Source: Crotophaga sulcirostris
Taxonomy: Eukaryota; Chordata; Aves; Cuculiformes; Crotophagidae
Direction: 5' to 3'
DNA length: 64,000 nt
NCBI GenBank assembly: GCA_013397455.1
Contig: VYZB01000024.1
Span: forward strand, 1,574,905-1,638,904
Positions 62,076-64,000 of the stretch are shown here, piece by piece. Numbering within the stretch: position 1 is the first letter of the stretch; each line of letters begins with the position of its first letter. The notes beneath the pieces are model-generated. The model was not told the origin of the DNA. It did not search any database and was given only the letters and a program-made list of their open reading frames with translations. Made by a program: the position numbers and the translations under genes.

Positions 62076-64000
62076 ATCTTTTGCTCTGAATGAGTCAGGG
62101 TGTCCACAGAAAAATGAGCAGGTAGTCACGTCTTTCGGAGACCTCTCCTCTTACATGGATGCCAGGAGACCAAAGGCAGGTGTATCACACAACCTGACTC
62201 TGGCATTTCCTGTCTTTTCAGTGCTTGACTTTGCAATCTTGATGTTCTTTTAATAGCAGTCCAATTTAATTTCTTCCTTTTTTAAAAAATACAAAGCTGA
62301 AAATGTTTGAGTCATTGTCCTGACTGTTGCGGGAGGGATAAAGTTTCCAGATTTCTGGTAGTGGGTGACTTGAAGCAACTGGTGGCAACAGAGTGCTGCT
62401 TGAGCCATATCCTGAAAGTACTGCTATGCTGGTTTTATCAGTTTTGCAGGTATTTGCTGATAGCAGACTGTTGAGGCCCAGTTCTTGTATCCTGTGCTGG
62501 TGAAAGTGTCTTACAGACTAGCTTTCCTCTTTCATCCTTGTCCTCCATTTATCTATGGCACCTTTGGTGCCATCTGCATCTTGTCTTCTTCCCCTTCTGC
62601 TTCTGCCCCTCATTAATCAGAATTAGTTCAGTGATATAGTCGGCAGCTTGAGTCACGGGAAGGACTTCTATATCCAGTTTGCTGTCACATGCTGCGACTA
62701 AAGTTGCCAAGCTGGCAGCTGGAGCAGTTTGCATTGCTGAGCCTCCCAGTCCCCATCTGAACTAGTCCCTCCTGGGCCCTGGCCTTGTTCCAGCCCCACT
62801 CTGCTGCCCTCCCCCCCCCTTTTTTTTTCTTGGAGCCAGAAGAATTACTTTTGCTGAAAGTTTTCCCTAGAAAATCAGCCAGAGCCAGACACCCAGCATG
62901 ATTTTCTTCAGTGGTTAAAGATGGTTGAAAAGTAAATGTTCTAAGGAGCTGCAAATAAGATCTTCTGCAGTCTCTAACAAAATGTTTGTGAGAGTGAGGC
63001 CACACCTTCCCTGACCTGTACAGACTACCAGGTACCAAGGGATAAATTGACTACTAGGTTATTGCGAACTAAGTCCTCAATATGAGGCATGTGCTTGTGG
63101 ATGTGGATTTATAGATCTTGCAGGTAAAATGTTCTAATTTTTATTTTTCTTCCTAAGGCAATGATTTCCTTCCTTTCAGTTTGTCAAGTAGTAATATGGA
63201 CTTGAACCTTCAAGTCCTATCTCTTTCATTTTTTTCTTAAGCCAGTGGGTCAAACTCTGTCCTTTAATGCACCCACCAAGTCCCGCTGTCAGCTTTCCTT
63301 CAGAGGATGAAATAATATGATTTAGTCCTAGAAAGTAGACCTCAAAGTCAGAGGCTTTTATAAGCATGCTTCTTAGACCAAAGGCTTTAGCAGGTGGATT
63401 CTAAGGATTTTATTATGAGGAGCTTGACATGGAGTTGAAACTCTGAGCCATAAGGATATGCCCTTTCTCTCAGCCAGGCTGTCATCAGATGCGGCGGATG
63501 CTGAGTTACAGGTCCTCTGCCTTTGTTCCAACTGATATTGATAGCTGTTCACCTGCTACCCAGCAGACTACGAAACAAAAACCTTTCAGCAAATATAATT
63601 TACAGTAAATATTTTCTCTAGAACTAAACTGCGGGTGAGGTATGTAATACTAAGAAAAGTGCATTCAGGATAAAACAAATTTAAATATCTATAGGGTATT
63701 TAAGTGTTTATATATGGTAATGAGTGAAATGACTACTTTGTAATCCAAACCATATACTGTATTGCATTCTAGCATACTAGACTGTTGCCTAAATGAAGAA
63801 AAAATAACTTAAACAAATGCAGTGAGCTACTATCTATTTACAGACTCTAGGAACTTCAAGGTATATTTCTGCTACTTTATGAGGGCTGATTTTACATTAA
63901 ACACTTTTAAGCAGTTACTTATTAGTGCATACACCTGTATTAATAAAAAAAACTATCTTCAAAAAGTGAAGATTCGATCCTAACATTGAGCAGTGTCATG
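62076..64000. other. Intergenic, no supported gene
   Basis: AT-rich sequence with a C-run/T-run junction at about 62811-62829. A 117-codon minus-strand open stretch (62685-63038) crosses that homopolymer junction and is not supported as coding. Nothing else is recognised up to the window edge. Confidence 0.55.

Noticed and set aside
1..64000. CRISPR arrays, operons, bacterial terminators, tRNA or rRNA genes
   Set aside because: The sequence is vertebrate nuclear DNA; no regularly spaced repeats and no RNA gene signatures were seen.

Overview
The window looks like bird (Aves) nuclear DNA. The only recognisable host gene is a Frizzled receptor whose C-terminus matches FZD1. The recognisable interspersed repeats are CR1 retrotransposons, which dominate bird and reptile genomes, and one long terminal repeat of an avian endogenous retrovirus. 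I cannot name the species; nothing in the sequence separates chicken from other birds.

Layout. Bases 1-1523 are the 3' part of a single-exon FZD1 coding sequence on the + strand, entered in the middle of the cysteine-rich Wnt-binding domain. Its 5' end lies outside the window. The 3' untranslated region follows, probably to about 3150 or 4500, depending on which poly(A) signal is used. It has a self-complementary T/A tract, a GC-rich CpG block, Pumilio-type sites and AU-rich elements. From about 4.5 kb to 64 kb I find no gene that I can support. This fits the known arrangement, recalled from memory, in which FZD1 is followed by a gene desert of several hundred kilobases.

The desert holds one LTR (18.8-19.4 kb, minus strand), a short CR1 3' end (29.0-29.3 kb, minus strand) and a longer CR1 with reverse transcriptase remnants (60.8-62.1 kb, minus strand). 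It also holds a possible degraded LTR near 31.2 kb, a compound TTTG/TTTC microsatellite at 38.4 kb and three small tandem duplications. Several stretches look like conserved non-coding elements by eye: CpGs kept in an AT-rich background, with homeodomain-, POU- or SOX-like words. These are near 13.9-14.3, 16.8-17.2, 28.7, 30.9-31.1, 56.5-56.8 and 58.9-59.2 kb. They are candidates for distant FZD1 enhancers, but that needs an alignment I cannot run.

I see no convincing undescribed biological system. The most useful leads are the 128-codon open stretch embedded in a conserved-looking block at 16.7-17.1 kb, the CpG-dense element at 31.0 kb, and the odd architecture of the proximal FZD1 3' UTR.
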